Below are positions 1-7,848 of a DNA stretch of 26,771 nt, one piece after another (positions within the stretch are counted from its first letter, which is position 1; each line of letters begins with the position of its first letter). The DNA is from an uncultured Christensenellaceae bacterium (GTDB lineage Bacteria > Bacillota > Clostridia > Christensenellales > Borkfalkiaceae): assembly GCA_910586825.1 (NCBI GenBank), contig CAJUJF010000015.1, positions 1 to 26,771 on the forward strand, read 5' to 3'. The position numbers were made by a program, and so were the translations under genes. The notes beneath the pieces are model-generated. The model was not told the origin of the DNA and did no database searches. It saw nothing but the letters and a program-made list of their open reading frames with translations.

Positions 1-55
1 ACCGTCGACCTCCAGCGTGACAGGCTGGCGCTCTAACCAACTGAGCTATTGGGCC
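1..55 (-). tRNA. tRNA-Asp (anticodon GTC), 3' end cut off by the window edge
   Basis: On the minus strand the acceptor 5' strand GGCCCAA (55 to 49) is followed by T8-A9, a D-stem GCTC/GAGC, an anticodon stem CCAGC/GCTGG and the seven-base loop CTGTCAC. The loop puts GTC at positions 34-36, which reads aspartate codons. The T-arm and 3' acceptor strand lie to the left of the window, so the gene is partial here. It lies 44 bases downstream of the second tRNA gene in the same direction and is probably cotranscribed with it. Confidence 0.93.
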
Positions 56-99
56 GTATGCGCGGCGGGCACCCCACGATTTCGCGGAAACTCCGCGGC

Positions 100-176
100 T
101 GGTGGGCCTTCACGGACTTGAACCGCGGACCGATCGGTTATGAGCCGACTGCTCTAACCAACTGAGCTAAAGGCCC
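100..176 (-). tRNA. tRNA with CAT anticodon (elongator Met or lysidine-type Ile2)
   Basis: The minus strand folds as a full cloverleaf: acceptor GGGCCTT/AAGGCCC, D-stem GCTC/GAGC, anticodon stem GTCGG/CCGAT around loop CTCATAA (anticodon CAT), T-stem CGCGG/CCGTG with one G-U pair, discriminator A and an encoded CCA (102 to 100). The paired G1-C72 end argues against an initiator tRNA, which has an unpaired 1-72 position. Sequence alone does not separate elongator Met from the Ile2 species that TilS converts to lysidine-34. A strong promoter lies 34 bases upstream. Confidence 0.92.
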
Positions 177-209
177 GCTATCAGGGTTCCGCAACCGCAA
201 TGCTTGATT

Positions 210-238
210 ATCATATTATAAATCTAAATAAATGTCAA
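210..238 (-). promoter_or_regulatory. Promoter of the tRNA gene pair
   Basis: Read on the minus strand: TTGACA (238 to 233), a 17-base spacer, then TATGAT (215 to 210). The predicted start is near 203, about 27 bases before the CAT-anticodon tRNA. It is the only good promoter upstream of the two tRNAs. The 239-392 interval between this and the next promoter shows no convincing gene. Confidence 0.85.
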
Positions 239-392
239 GTTTTTTTTGCGGGTTTTTATAAAAAAAAGAACTTTCCTTCGGCATTTTTTGCGCGACCGTC
301 CCGCCCGTAAACGCCGAAACCGCCTTTGCCCGTCCGGAGGAGCCGTTTCCCCTCGCCTCCCCCGTTTCCGGACGCCGCTGCTTACGATTTCA

Positions 393-421
393 TTGACAAT
401 TTTATACGAAATGCATATAAT
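393..421 (+). promoter_or_regulatory. Full-consensus sigma-A promoter of the DMT transporter
   Basis: TTGACA (393-398), exactly 17 bases, then TATAAT (416-421): a perfect match to the housekeeping consensus. The predicted transcription start is at about 428, one base before the ATG at 429, so the transcript would be leaderless. Confidence 0.85.
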
Positions 422-428
422 AATGGAA

Positions 429-1355
429 ATGAAAATTTCGGCCAAAAAAAGCCTCGGGATCATCTATATCCTCGGCGCCGCGCTGTGTTTTGCGCTCATG
501 AATCTTTTCGTAAATCTTGCGGGAACGTTGCCTTTGATCCAGAAGGTTTTTTTCCGCAACGCGCTTACCGCAGTCGTCGTATTTTTCATTCTTCTGTTTC
601 AAAAAGATAAATTCCGAATCAAAAGCAAATCCTGTCTGATCTGGCTGTTTTTGCGTGCCGCCGTCGGATACGTCGGCGTGATCCTCAACTTTTACGCGAT
701 CGATCATATCGGGAGCATTTCGGACGCTTCGATCCTGAACAAATTGTCCCCGTTCTTCGCGATCCTCTTTTCCGTCGCGCTGTTGAAAGAAAACCCGACG
801 ATCCCCGAAGTCGTCTTTACGCTGACGGCGTTTGCGGGAGCGATGTGCGTCGTAAACCCGCGGTTTGACATGTCGGTATTGCCCGCGCTTTCGGGCTTTC
901 TGTCGGGCGCATGCGCCGGCTTTGCCTACACCTGCGTGCGGATCCTCGCCGTAAAAGGCGAACGCGGCATTATTACGGTGTTCTTTTTCTCCGCATTTTC
1001 CACCATCGTATCCCTTCCATTTATGATCGTGCAATTCCAGCCCATGAGCTGGATGCAACTGCTCTATCTGATGCTTGCCGGCGCGGCGGCGACGGGCGGA
1101 CAATTTTTCATCACGGCGGCTTACCGTCTGGCGCCCGCCAAAGAAATCGCAGTATTCGACTACGCGCAGGTGCTTTTTGCGGCAATTCTCGGTTATTTTA
1201 TTCTGTCGCAGCAAATCAAACCGCTCAGCATCGTCGGTTACGTCATCATCATAGGCGCCGCCGTCGGCAAATGGATCTATACTTTATCCCTCGCGAAAAA
1301 ATCAAAAACCGTCGCGGCGGAACCCGAAGAAAAAAAACAAAATGACGACGGATAA
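429..1355 (+). CDS. EamA/DMT-family transporter (drug/metabolite exporter type)
   Basis: Predicted inner-membrane transporter of about 308 residues with roughly ten hydrophobic segments in two EamA repeats, the usual architecture of the family. The first helix begins within residues 8-25 and the second repeat has the typical glycine/alanine-rich helices before a short charged tail rich in Lys and Glu. The family exports amino acids, metabolites or drugs; the substrate cannot be read from sequence. The frame is open far upstream, and ATGs at 411 and 423 are in frame, but the consensus promoter at 393-421 would start transcription at about 428, so 429 is the first ATG on that mRNA. No Shine-Dalgarno site precedes it. 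The gene ends 15 bases before the next promoter and looks monocistronic. Family assignment is firm; the start is inferred from the promoter. Confidence 0.88.
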   Translation: MKISAKKSLGIIYILGAALCFALMNLFVNLAGTLPLIQKVFFRNALTAVVVFFILLFQKDKFRIKSKSCLIWLFLRAAVGYVGVILNFYAIDHIGSISDASILNKLSPFFAILFSVALLKENPTIPEVVFTLTAFAGAMCVVNPRFDMSVLPALSGFLSGACAGFAYTCVRILAVKGERGIITVFFFSAFSTIVSLPFMIVQFQPMSWMQLLYLMLAGAAATGGQFFITAAYRLAPAKEIAVFDYAQVLFAAILGYFILSQQIKPLSIVGYVIIIGAAVGKWIYTLSLAKKSKTVAAEPEEKKQNDDG

Positions 1356-1369
1356 GTACGTTCCACGTC

Positions 1370-1398
1370 TTGCTTTTTTTGAAAAAACATGATATGAT
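1370..1398 (+). promoter_or_regulatory. Promoter of the flippase gene
   Basis: TTGCTT (1370-1375), a 17-base A/T-rich spacer, then TATGAT (1393-1398). The predicted start, about 1405, falls inside the GGAG at 1404-1407 and only four bases before the ATG at 1409. Confidence 0.75.
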
Positions 1399-1408
1399 AT
1401 TACGGAGT

Positions 1409-2782
1409 ATGAAAATAGAGGATATCGACACGGACGTCAGAGAAAACGAAACGGAACCAGAAGCGGTTTCGCCGCAAGAGGAAGAACAGCCCCTTGCCGC
1501 GCCGCAAGAGGAAAACGGGCTTCCGACGCAACCGTCGAAGAAAAAACAAAATAAAACCGTTCGAAACGACAAAGAATTCCGCGCGAAGTATAACGAAGAA
1601 AAAGAGAAGGAATTCGAGAAACTCGCACGCGAAATCGAAGAAAAGAACCGCCTCGACTCCAAAGCGAAAAACCGTAAATGGTGGATCAAAACCGTTTTGA
1701 TGCTCGTGCTGATTATCGTTTCGGTCGTAATCATGTTCACCATGATCAACTACATTTCCAGCGACGGCACGAAGAGCTTTGCGGCGATGATCAAAGAAAT
1801 TTCCCTGCCCTACCTCTTTTTGTTCCTCGGCGTGGTCGTGCTTTTTATGATCATGGAAAGCATGAAATACGCCTACCTGTTAAAAATCTCCACCGGAAAA
1901 TTCCGTCTGCGCAATTCGATCAAGACGATGTTCCTCGGCAGATATTACGACGGTATTACTCCGCTCGGCACGGGCGGACAACCCTTCCAGATCTACTACC
2001 TTCACAAGAAAAACGATATCCCCGCAGGGATCGCAACGGCAATCCCGCTCGTGCGCTTTATCGTTTCCACGATCGTTTTCTGTTTGGTTGCGATCGTCTT
2101 GTTCATCTTCGTCGGACACAATAACTGGCTCGACGGCTGGGGCGGCGGTTGGAGCGGCGACATCGTGCTTGCGATCGCGATCATCGCCATGGCGTTTAAT
2201 TTCTTCGTTCCCATCATCATGGTGTTCGTATCCCTTTTCCCGCGGTTGGGAAAAAAGATGATTGTCAAGCTCGTCGGCTTTTTGAGCAAGATCAAGCTCG
2301 TCAAGCACCGTTACCCCACCATGAAAAAGTACGTATACGAAGCGGGCGAGTACCGGAAATCCATGAAGCTTCTGTTTACGAAATGGTGGAAACTTCTTCC
2401 GCTTGCCGTCATCTGCATTATCGAGACCGTTTTGTATCTCACTCTCCCGTACATGGCGCTGCTCGCCATCGAAGGGCCCGCCATTACCGACCGGCATTTA
2501 ATGCTCTGGCTGCAAACGTGCTGTTTCACGATGATCTCGTACTACGCGGCGTCTTTGGTGCCGACTCCCGGCAACAGCGGCGCAAGCGAAGCCATGACGA
2601 CGCTCGTATTCCTCGCGGCGGCAAACACGATCCCCGGAATCGGAAGCGTACTCGGTTGGGTGATCCTGCTCTGGCGATTTGCAAACTATTACCTTTATAT
2701 CCTGTCCGGTATCGGCATCAGTATTTTCGAAATTATCCGCAGCGCAGTCCGCAGAAAACGCGCCGCGAAAACAACTCTCTGA
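1409..2782 (+). CDS. Lysylphosphatidylglycerol synthase TM-region / flippase-like membrane protein
   Basis: Predicted membrane protein of 457 residues. The first ~90 residues are charged, Glu/Lys-rich and probably disordered and cytoplasmic. They are followed by about eight membrane helices of the LPG_synthase_TM (UPF0104/AglD2) family. The family hallmark GTGGQPFQIYYL follows the second helix, and a late PTPGNSGASEA motif is also present. In MprF this domain flips lysyl-phosphatidylglycerol; there is no C-terminal synthase domain here, so it is probably a stand-alone flippase or lipid-handling protein whose substrate is unknown. The ATG at 1409 is chosen because GGAG lies just before it and the -10 element lies only ten bases upstream. 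The extended acidic/basic N-terminus is longer than in many homologues. It ends at the bidirectional terminator at 2791. Confidence 0.85.
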   Translation: MKIEDIDTDVRENETEPEAVSPQEEEQPLAAPQEENGLPTQPSKKKQNKTVRNDKEFRAKYNEEKEKEFEKLAREIEEKNRLDSKAKNRKWWIKTVLMLVLIIVSVVIMFTMINYISSDGTKSFAAMIKEISLPYLFLFLGVVVLFMIMESMKYAYLLKISTGKFRLRNSIKTMFLGRYYDGITPLGTGGQPFQIYYLHKKNDIPAGIATAIPLVRFIVSTIVFCLVAIVLFIFVGHNNWLDGWGGGWSGDIVLAIAIIAMAFNFFVPIIMVFVSLFPRLGKKMIVKLVGFLSKIKLVKHRYPTMKKYVYEAGEYRKSMKLLFTKWWKLLPLAVICIIETVLYLTLPYMALLAIEGPAITDRHLMLWLQTCCFTMISYYAASLVPTPGNSGASEAMTTLVFLAAANTIPGIGSVLGWVILLWRFANYYLYILSGIGISIFEIIRSAVRRKRAAKTTL

Positions 2783-2790
2783 ATTATTAC

Positions 2791-2825
2791 AAAAGCGTCC
2801 CGCCGACCGGCGGGACGCTTTTTTT
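2791..2825. terminator. Bidirectional intrinsic terminator between convergent genes
   Basis: A perfect 14-bp stem (2791-2804 with 2809-2822) around the loop GACC, with seven T from 2819 on the plus strand and four T on the minus strand. It separates the plus-strand flippase from the minus-strand ade operon and probably serves both, more efficiently on the plus strand. Confidence 0.93.
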
Positions 2826-2833
2826 CTGTTTCC

Positions 2834-3301
2834 TCATGTAATCGGTACGATCGTAGGCGTCGCTTTACCGCGATGCAGAACCAGATAACAGTAACTTGCA
2901 TCCGAATAAGAACCCGCCGCGCCGGGATTGACGCAGAGCACGCCATCCGTCTCCTCGACGGACGCGCGATGCGTATGTCCGTAAAGCGCGACCGAACAGC
3001 CGAGTTCTTTCGCCCGCGCCGCCAGACGCGAAAGCCCGCTTTTCACGCCGTAACGGTGTCCGTGACAGCACATCACGGATACCCCCTCCGCTTCGATCAC
3101 CGCCTCTTCGAGACCGGAGACAAAATCGCAGTTTCCCCGCATGACGTACGTCTTGTCGGGATACCTGCCCGACACTTCGCGCATGTCTCCCGCACCGTCG
3201 CCGAGATGAACGATATAATCGTTTTCCGCAAACAGCGGCGCCAGCTTTTCCGCAACTTTCCGCCGCCCGTGGGAATCGGAAAGTACGACGAACGTCTTCA
3301 C
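2834..3301 (-). CDS. YfcE/MJ0936-type metallophosphoesterase (small phosphodiesterase)
   Basis: A 155-residue calcineurin-like phosphoesterase of the short YfcE family, soluble and two-metal dependent. Visible motifs in order: DSHG near residue 9, GDGAGD near 34, GNCD near 56, CHGH near 78, GHTH near 108 and NPGA near 125, which together supply all expected metal ligands. E. coli YfcE and archaeal MJ0936 hydrolyse phosphodiester model substrates; the physiological substrate is unknown. The start codon is GTG (3301-3299) and overlaps the TGA of rdgB as GTGA, so translation is probably coupled. It is the last gene of the ade-rdgB-yfcE operon. Length and motifs fit the family without gaps. B. 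subtilis YsnB, also near rdgB, is the closest functional analogy I know of. Confidence 0.9.
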   Translation of the reverse strand: MKTFVVLSDSHGRRKVAEKLAPLFAENDYIVHLGDGAGDMREVSGRYPDKTYVMRGNCDFVSGLEEAVIEAEGVSVMCCHGHRYGVKSGLSRLAARAKELGCSVALYGHTHRASVEETDGVLCVNPGAAGSYSDASYCYLVLHRGKATPTIVPIT

Positions 3302-3864
3302 AGTTTCGCCTCCAACTCGCGAAGCGCCCTTCCGCGGTGAGACACCGCGTTCTTCTCCGCCTCCGTCGCTTCCCCGAAACTCTTTTTAAGATCGTCAGAA
3401 TAGAACAAGCTGTCGTAACCGAACCCGCGCTCCCCTTGCTCCGCATCGAGAATATGCCCGTACGTACGCCCTTCGGCAACAAAGGTCTCTCCGCTCGGAA
3501 AAACGAGGGCAACCGCGCTTGCAAAATATGCGCGGCGATTCTCTTCTCCCGCAAGATTTTTCAAGAGCAGTTTTCTGTTCTCCGCATCCCCGCCGCCCGA
3601 ATAGCGCGCGCTGTATACTCCGGGCGCGCCGCCGAGCGCGTCGACGCAAAGTCCGCTGTCGTCGGCAAGCGCGGGAATGCCCGTCGAAGCGCAGACCGCG
3701 CGCGCCTTTAACAAGGCGTTCTCGACAAAAGTTTCTCCCGTCTCCTCTACGTCGCCGAAAAATCCCGCCTCTTTGGCGGATATGACGTTCCATTCGCACA
3801 GAATCGCGCGGATCTCCGTCAGCTTATGCGCGTTGCCCGTTGCGGCGACTACCGTCTTTTCCAT
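3298..3864 (-). CDS. rdgB: RdgB/HAM1 non-canonical purine NTP pyrophosphatase
   Basis: A 188-residue cytoplasmic ITPase that hydrolyses (d)ITP and XTP to the monophosphate plus pyrophosphate, keeping deaminated purines out of nucleic acids. Family motifs are all present: the N-terminal ATGNAHKLTEI nucleotide-binding segment, ALADDSGLCVDAL with the catalytic Asp pair, GAPGVYSARYSG, GFGYDSLF and the C-terminal SHRGRAL. Length is typical. Its ATG directly abuts the stop codon of adenine deaminase with no gap, and its end overlaps the phosphodiesterase by four bases, so the three genes form one tightly packed operon. Position after ade makes sense: deamination of adenine supplies hypoxanthine and hence IMP/ITP. 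Confidence 0.95.
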   Translation of the reverse strand: MEKTVVAATGNAHKLTEIRAILCEWNVISAKEAGFFGDVEETGETFVENALLKARAVCASTGIPALADDSGLCVDALGGAPGVYSARYSGGGDAENRKLLLKNLAGEENRRAYFASAVALVFPSGETFVAEGRTYGHILDAEQGERGFGYDSLFYSDDLKKSFGEATEAEKNAVSHRGRALRELEAKL

Positions 3865-5604
3865 TCAGTTCACTTCCAAAGGCACGATTTCGAATCGGTT
3901 CACGTCCACAAGCCCGTGATCCGTCAAACGCAGATTCGGAATCACGGCGAGGGACAGGAACACGAGCGTCATGAACGACTCGATCCCCTCCGTCACGCCC
4001 ATCTGCTGCGCGTGAACGGTGATGTCGCCCGCTCCCTTCACGACCTCTTCGAGCGGAGCGGAACTCATCAGTCCCGCAATGTCGAAGGGGAACGTCTCCT
4101 CGCCCTCTGCGGACACGAGCGCCATACCGCCGCCCGTCTTTTTCAGCAACGCCACGACGCGCGCCATCGCTTCGTCGCTGTCGCCGAGCACCACGAGATT
4201 GTGTGCGTCGTGCGCGACGGAAATCCCGATCGCGCCCCCCTTGAATCCGTAACCTTTTACGACGCCGAGTCCGATCCTGCCGCTTGCGAAATGCCGTTCC
4301 ACCACGGCAAGTTTGCAAAGCCCCGTTCCCGTCAGATCGGCAAAACCGTTCTTCACGCCGACGGAGACGATCTCTTCGTGCGTGACGATCGTAGACTGCG
4401 GAGACACGCCGAGCGCGCGGAGTTTTCCGCTCTTACAGGGGATCGCAAAATCCTTTGCGGAAAGATCTTTTACGTGTACCGTCCCGAGTACGGAATCGGG
4501 CAGATACCGCTTTCCTTCGAACAGCGCCCTGCCGTTTTCCGCCGTCAGCTCACCGCTTTTAAACGTCGCCTTCACGCGGAAGTCCTTCAAGTCGTTTACG
4601 AGCGCAATATCGGCGCAATAGCCGGGCGCGATCGCGCCCTTTCCTTTCAGTCGGTAACATTCCGCAACGTTGAGCGTCGCCATGACGACCGCGCGTTCGG
4701 ACGGCACGCCCGCCGCGACCAGACGGCGCAACAGATCGTCCAGATGTCCGCGCTGCGACAGATCGCGCGCGTTCTTGTCGTCGGTGCAAGTGATAAAACG
4801 GCGGAAGTTGAACCCGTCGCAAGCCTTTGCAACGTCGGCGAGGTTGTTGGTCGAAGAGCCGCAGCGCACCTGCACGTACATGCCTCTCGCCACCTTTTCG
4901 CGGCATTCTTCCGGCGTGAGATTTTCATGATCCGTACGCATGCCGCCGCACAGATACGCGTTCAGTCCGTCGCCGGAGAGCCCCGGCGCGTGTCCGTCGG
5001 CGACTTTTCCGAGTTCGTCCGCCGCCTGCAATTTCCGAAGCATGTCCTCTTCCGCGCCCAACACGGAAGGATAGCTCATGACTTCGCCCAAGCCGAAAAA
5101 GATATCGCGCGCAAGCTCGCGCTCCGTCTCTCTCCCGCCGATCACCGCGCCGCTCGTTTCAAAGGGGGTCGCGGGAACGCAGGAAGGAAGTTGCAGATAT
5201 ACGTCGAGCGGCGACGTGCCGTTTACGGAAAGGCGGTGAAAACTCTCTTTCATATACTCCGCGCCCTGAACTCCGCATACGTTCACGATCTCGTGCGGAT
5301 CGGCAACGATCGCCGTCGCGCCGTGCGCGCACACGATTTGCGCGAACGCCTCGGGCGAGAGCGTGGAACTCTCCACGTGAATGTGCGCGTCCATCAGACC
5401 GGGAATCGCAACGCTGCCCTGCCCGTCGTAAACGCGCGCGCCCTCGTATCCCGAACCGAGTCCCACGACCGCGCCGTCCGCGACCGCGATATCGCACGCT
5501 TCCGTCTTGCCCGTAAATACGTTGAATACGCTTACGTTTTTAATCACGAGATCGCATTTTTTCCGTTTCATCGCACAATCGATGCGCTTTTTCAAATCCG
5601 CCAT
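3865..5604 (-). CDS. ade: Adenine deaminase
   Basis: A 579-residue amidohydrolase-superfamily enzyme that converts adenine to hypoxanthine and ammonia in purine salvage. Visible signatures are the metal-binding HIHVESS after PGLMDA, the ADPHEIVNV block, the DGHAPGLSG block, RTDHE, and RRFITCTDDKN. The C-terminal Ade domain runs to the end, and length matches B. subtilis AdeC (about 577). The frame is open up to 5664, but the ATG at 5604 is preceded by AGGAG and starts the family-typical Lys-rich N-terminus. It is the first gene of an operon with rdgB and yfcE, transcribed from a promoter at 5653-5681 whose -35 lies in an inverted repeat. No purine riboswitch aptamer was recognised in the short leader. 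Confidence 0.95.
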   Translation of the reverse strand: MADLKKRIDCAMKRKKCDLVIKNVSVFNVFTGKTEACDIAVADGAVVGLGSGYEGARVYDGQGSVAIPGLMDAHIHVESSTLSPEAFAQIVCAHGATAIVADPHEIVNVCGVQGAEYMKESFHRLSVNGTSPLDVYLQLPSCVPATPFETSGAVIGGRETERELARDIFFGLGEVMSYPSVLGAEEDMLRKLQAADELGKVADGHAPGLSGDGLNAYLCGGMRTDHENLTPEECREKVARGMYVQVRCGSSTNNLADVAKACDGFNFRRFITCTDDKNARDLSQRGHLDDLLRRLVAAGVPSERAVVMATLNVAECYRLKGKGAIAPGYCADIALVNDLKDFRVKATFKSGELTAENGRALFEGKRYLPDSVLGTVHVKDLSAKDFAIPCKSGKLRALGVSPQSTIVTHEEIVSVGVKNGFADLTGTGLCKLAVVERHFASGRIGLGVVKGYGFKGGAIGISVAHDAHNLVVLGDSDEAMARVVALLKKTGGGMALVSAEGEETFPFDIAGLMSSAPLEEVVKGAGDITVHAQQMGVTEGIESFMTLVFLSLAVIPNLRLTDHGLVDVNRFEIVPLEVN

Positions 5605-5652
5605 ATCTTTCGTTCTCCTGATAGAATTTATATCATACAATTCCTTTTCCCT

Positions 5653-5681
5653 ATCATAACACAACCGCGGGGAAAAATCAA
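5653..5681 (-). promoter_or_regulatory. Promoter of the ade-rdgB-yfcE operon
   Basis: On the minus strand TTGATT (5681 to 5676), 17 bases, TATGAT (5658 to 5653). The predicted start is near 5646, giving a leader of about 42 bases with AGGAG before the ade start. The -35 box and part of the spacer lie within the inverted repeat 5665-5690. Confidence 0.8.
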
Positions 5682-5690
5682 TCCCCGCGG
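5665..5690. repeat. Perfect 9-bp inverted repeat over the -35 region of the ade promoter
   Basis: CCGCGGGGA (5665-5673) and TCCCCGCGG (5682-5690) are separated by eight A/T-rich bases. The arms flank and include the -35 element of the ade promoter. On the minus strand no T-run follows, so it is a poor terminator for the upstream ATPase gene; an operator is the better reading. The cognate protein is unknown. Confidence 0.6.
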
Positions 5691-5766
5691 CAAAGTTTCT
5701 GCAAAGTGAAAACGCAATTTCGTAAAATCGGCAAACCCCTTCCGAAAAAATACGCTTTCACCGTTC

Positions 5767-7827
5767 TTATTTGATTTTCCTGCGCATGCGCATGGAATTG
5801 AGTACGGCGAGCAGCATGACGCCGGTATCCCCCAGAACCGCCGCCCACAGCGGGATCCAACCGCACAGCGAAAGCGCCATCAGCGCGGCTTTGACGGCGA
5901 TCGAGACCGCGATATTTTCGATCACGATCCTGCGCGTCTTTTTCGCGCCTTTTACCGCCTTGGAAACCGACGAAAGGTTATCCGTCGCCAATACGAAATC
6001 GCTCGCTTCGATCGCGGCGCCGCTTCCCAGTCCGCCCATTGCGGCGGACACGTCGCTCATCGCCATCACGGGCGTGTCGTTAATCCCGTCCCCGATATAG
6101 AGCAGTTTCCCCGTCTTTCTCAGCTCCGCCGCCCGTTCGGGCTTTTGCGCGGGCAGGAGTTCGGCATGAATCTCGTCGATCGGCAATCCTTTGAGACAGC
6201 TCTCCGCCCGCGCGCGGGTGTCGCCGGTGAGCACCGCGAGCCGCCCGATCCCCGCGGATTTCAGATCGGAAAGCGCTTGCGCCGCATTCGGACGCAGTCT
6301 GTCTTCGATCTCCACGCTGCCGAGAAATTTTTTGTCCTCGGCGACGTATACGACGAGATGGTCGCTCGCCGTCTCTTCGGCGGCAATCCCGTATTCCCGC
6401 ATCAGTCGCAGATTGCCGACGAGAATCCGTTTCCCGCCGACGAGGGCGGAAAGCCCCATGCCCGCAAGCTCTTCGCAGGAGTCCGCCTGTTCCGAAGGGA
6501 TCTCCGCAAACGCCTGCGCCAGAGGGTGGGAAGAACTCTTTTCCGCGGCGGCGGCAAGGGAAAGCACGCGATCCCCGCCGTTCACCTTTGCAACGGAAAA
6601 CTTCCCCTCGGTCAGCGTGCCGGTCTTATCGAACGCCGCATTTTTCACGCCGGCAAGCGCGTCGAGATAGACGGCGCCCTTTGCGAGAACGCCGCAGCGC
6701 GCCAATGCGCCGACGCCCGAAAAATAAGTGAGCGGCACGGAAATGATGAGCGCGCACGGGCAGGAAATCACGAGGAAATTCAGCGCGGGCACGATCCATT
6801 CGCGAAAGTTATAATTCTGAAACAGCGGCGGAACGACCGCGATCAAGACCGCCAGCAATACGACGACGGGCGTATAAACGCGCGCGAACTTCGTGATAAA
6901 CTTTTCCGGTTTCGCCTTTTGCGAAGCGGAGTTCTCCACAAGTTCGAGAATTTTCGCCGCGGCGCTCTCCGCCGCGGGACGGATCACCCGCGCGCGCACC
7001 GCGCCGCCCGCGTTGACGCAACCGGAAAGGATCTCGTCGCCCGCGGAAAGCTCTTTCAGATATGCTTCCCCCGTCATGGACTTCGCATCGACAGAAGCCG
7101 TTTCGGATACCAAACGGCAATCCGCCGGAACTCTGTCCCCCTTCCGGAGCAAGATCTCGTCGTCCGCGGAAAGCTCGTCGGGGGAGACCGTTTCCTGCCC
7201 TTCCGCCGTAATGCGGATCGCCGTATCCGTTTTGAGTTCGCTAAGCCGCGCGATCGCGCCGCGCGAAGAACCGACCGCGATCGACTGCAACAGCTCCCCG
7301 ATCTGATACAGGATCATGACGATCGCGCCCTCCATATTCTCGCCGATCGCAAACGCGCCCGCGGCGGCAATGGTCATGAGCAGGTTTTCGTCGAGCAGCA
7401 ATCCGAGATGAAATCCGCCCTGAAACGCTCGCGGAATATTGCGGAACACCGACAGGACGACCGACCAGCCCGCCGCGGCAAACGCGCCGAGATACAGCCC
7501 GAAAGCCACCCAGCCGTTCACGTTCGTCGCCTGACACGCGATCGCCGCGATAAACAGTGCAAGCGAAACCGCGATCGAAACAATCTCTTTCAAACGCCGC
7601 TCCTTTTTCTGCGGCGCAGACCCGTCCACGATTTCCACCTCTTCGAAATGAGAGATCGTGTCCACGGCTTTGGAAAGCGCGTCTTCGCTTTCGTAGTCGA
7701 GACTGACGCGCTGTCCGACGAAATCGACGGAGACTGCCGAAAGTCCGCCGATCGCCTCCAACTCCTCCTGCAATTCCGCCGCGCACGCCGCGCAATCGAG
7801 GTTTGCGATTTGAATGATTTTTTTCAT
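5767..7827 (-). CDS. Heavy-metal P1B-type ATPase (CadA/ZntA-like Zn/Cd/Pb exporter)
   Basis: A 686-residue metal-exporting ATPase in the cytoplasmic membrane. Order of parts: N-terminal HMA domain with the metal pair C12-x-x-C15 in LDCAAC; membrane helices; actuator motif TGE near 252; the transmembrane metal site CPC at 356-358; phosphorylation motif DKTGT with D400; the SHP motif near 433; and the hinge GDGIND at 579-584. A CPC helix plus an LDCxxC domain fits the CadA/ZntA (Zn/Cd/Pb) group rather than the copper group, which normally has GMTC. The ATG follows GAGGAGG four bases away. It lies 21 bases after the ArsR-family gene and is surely cotranscribed, under control of the operator at 8218-8243. 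The exact metal range is uncertain. Confidence 0.94.
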   Translation of the reverse strand: MKKIIQIANLDCAACAAELQEELEAIGGLSAVSVDFVGQRVSLDYESEDALSKAVDTISHFEEVEIVDGSAPQKKERRLKEIVSIAVSLALFIAAIACQATNVNGWVAFGLYLGAFAAAGWSVVLSVFRNIPRAFQGGFHLGLLLDENLLMTIAAAGAFAIGENMEGAIVMILYQIGELLQSIAVGSSRGAIARLSELKTDTAIRITAEGQETVSPDELSADDEILLRKGDRVPADCRLVSETASVDAKSMTGEAYLKELSAGDEILSGCVNAGGAVRARVIRPAAESAAAKILELVENSASQKAKPEKFITKFARVYTPVVVLLAVLIAVVPPLFQNYNFREWIVPALNFLVISCPCALIISVPLTYFSGVGALARCGVLAKGAVYLDALAGVKNAAFDKTGTLTEGKFSVAKVNGGDRVLSLAAAAEKSSSHPLAQAFAEIPSEQADSCEELAGMGLSALVGGKRILVGNLRLMREYGIAAEETASDHLVVYVAEDKKFLGSVEIEDRLRPNAAQALSDLKSAGIGRLAVLTGDTRARAESCLKGLPIDEIHAELLPAQKPERAAELRKTGKLLYIGDGINDTPVMAMSDVSAAMGGLGSGAAIEASDFVLATDNLSSVSKAVKGAKKTRRIVIENIAVSIAVKAALMALSLCGWIPLWAAVLGDTGVMLLAVLNSMRMRRKIK

Positions 7828-7848
7828 GTTTCCTCCTCTTTCGAGCCG

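Noticed and set aside
246..428. Upstream extension of the DMT transporter reading frame
   Set aside because: The extra residues are basic, low-complexity and unlike the family, and the consensus promoter lies inside the extension.
3826..5709. Long open frame on the plus strand opposite the adenine deaminase gene
   Set aside because: It is antisense to a motif-complete enzyme, has low-complexity Arg/His/Ala-rich composition, and lacks domains and a promoter. It is a by-product of GC-rich codon use.
5605..5766. Purine riboswitch or small gene between ade and the ATPase gene
   Set aside because: No three-way-junction aptamer pattern and no credible short frame with a ribosome site; only the promoter and palindrome were found.
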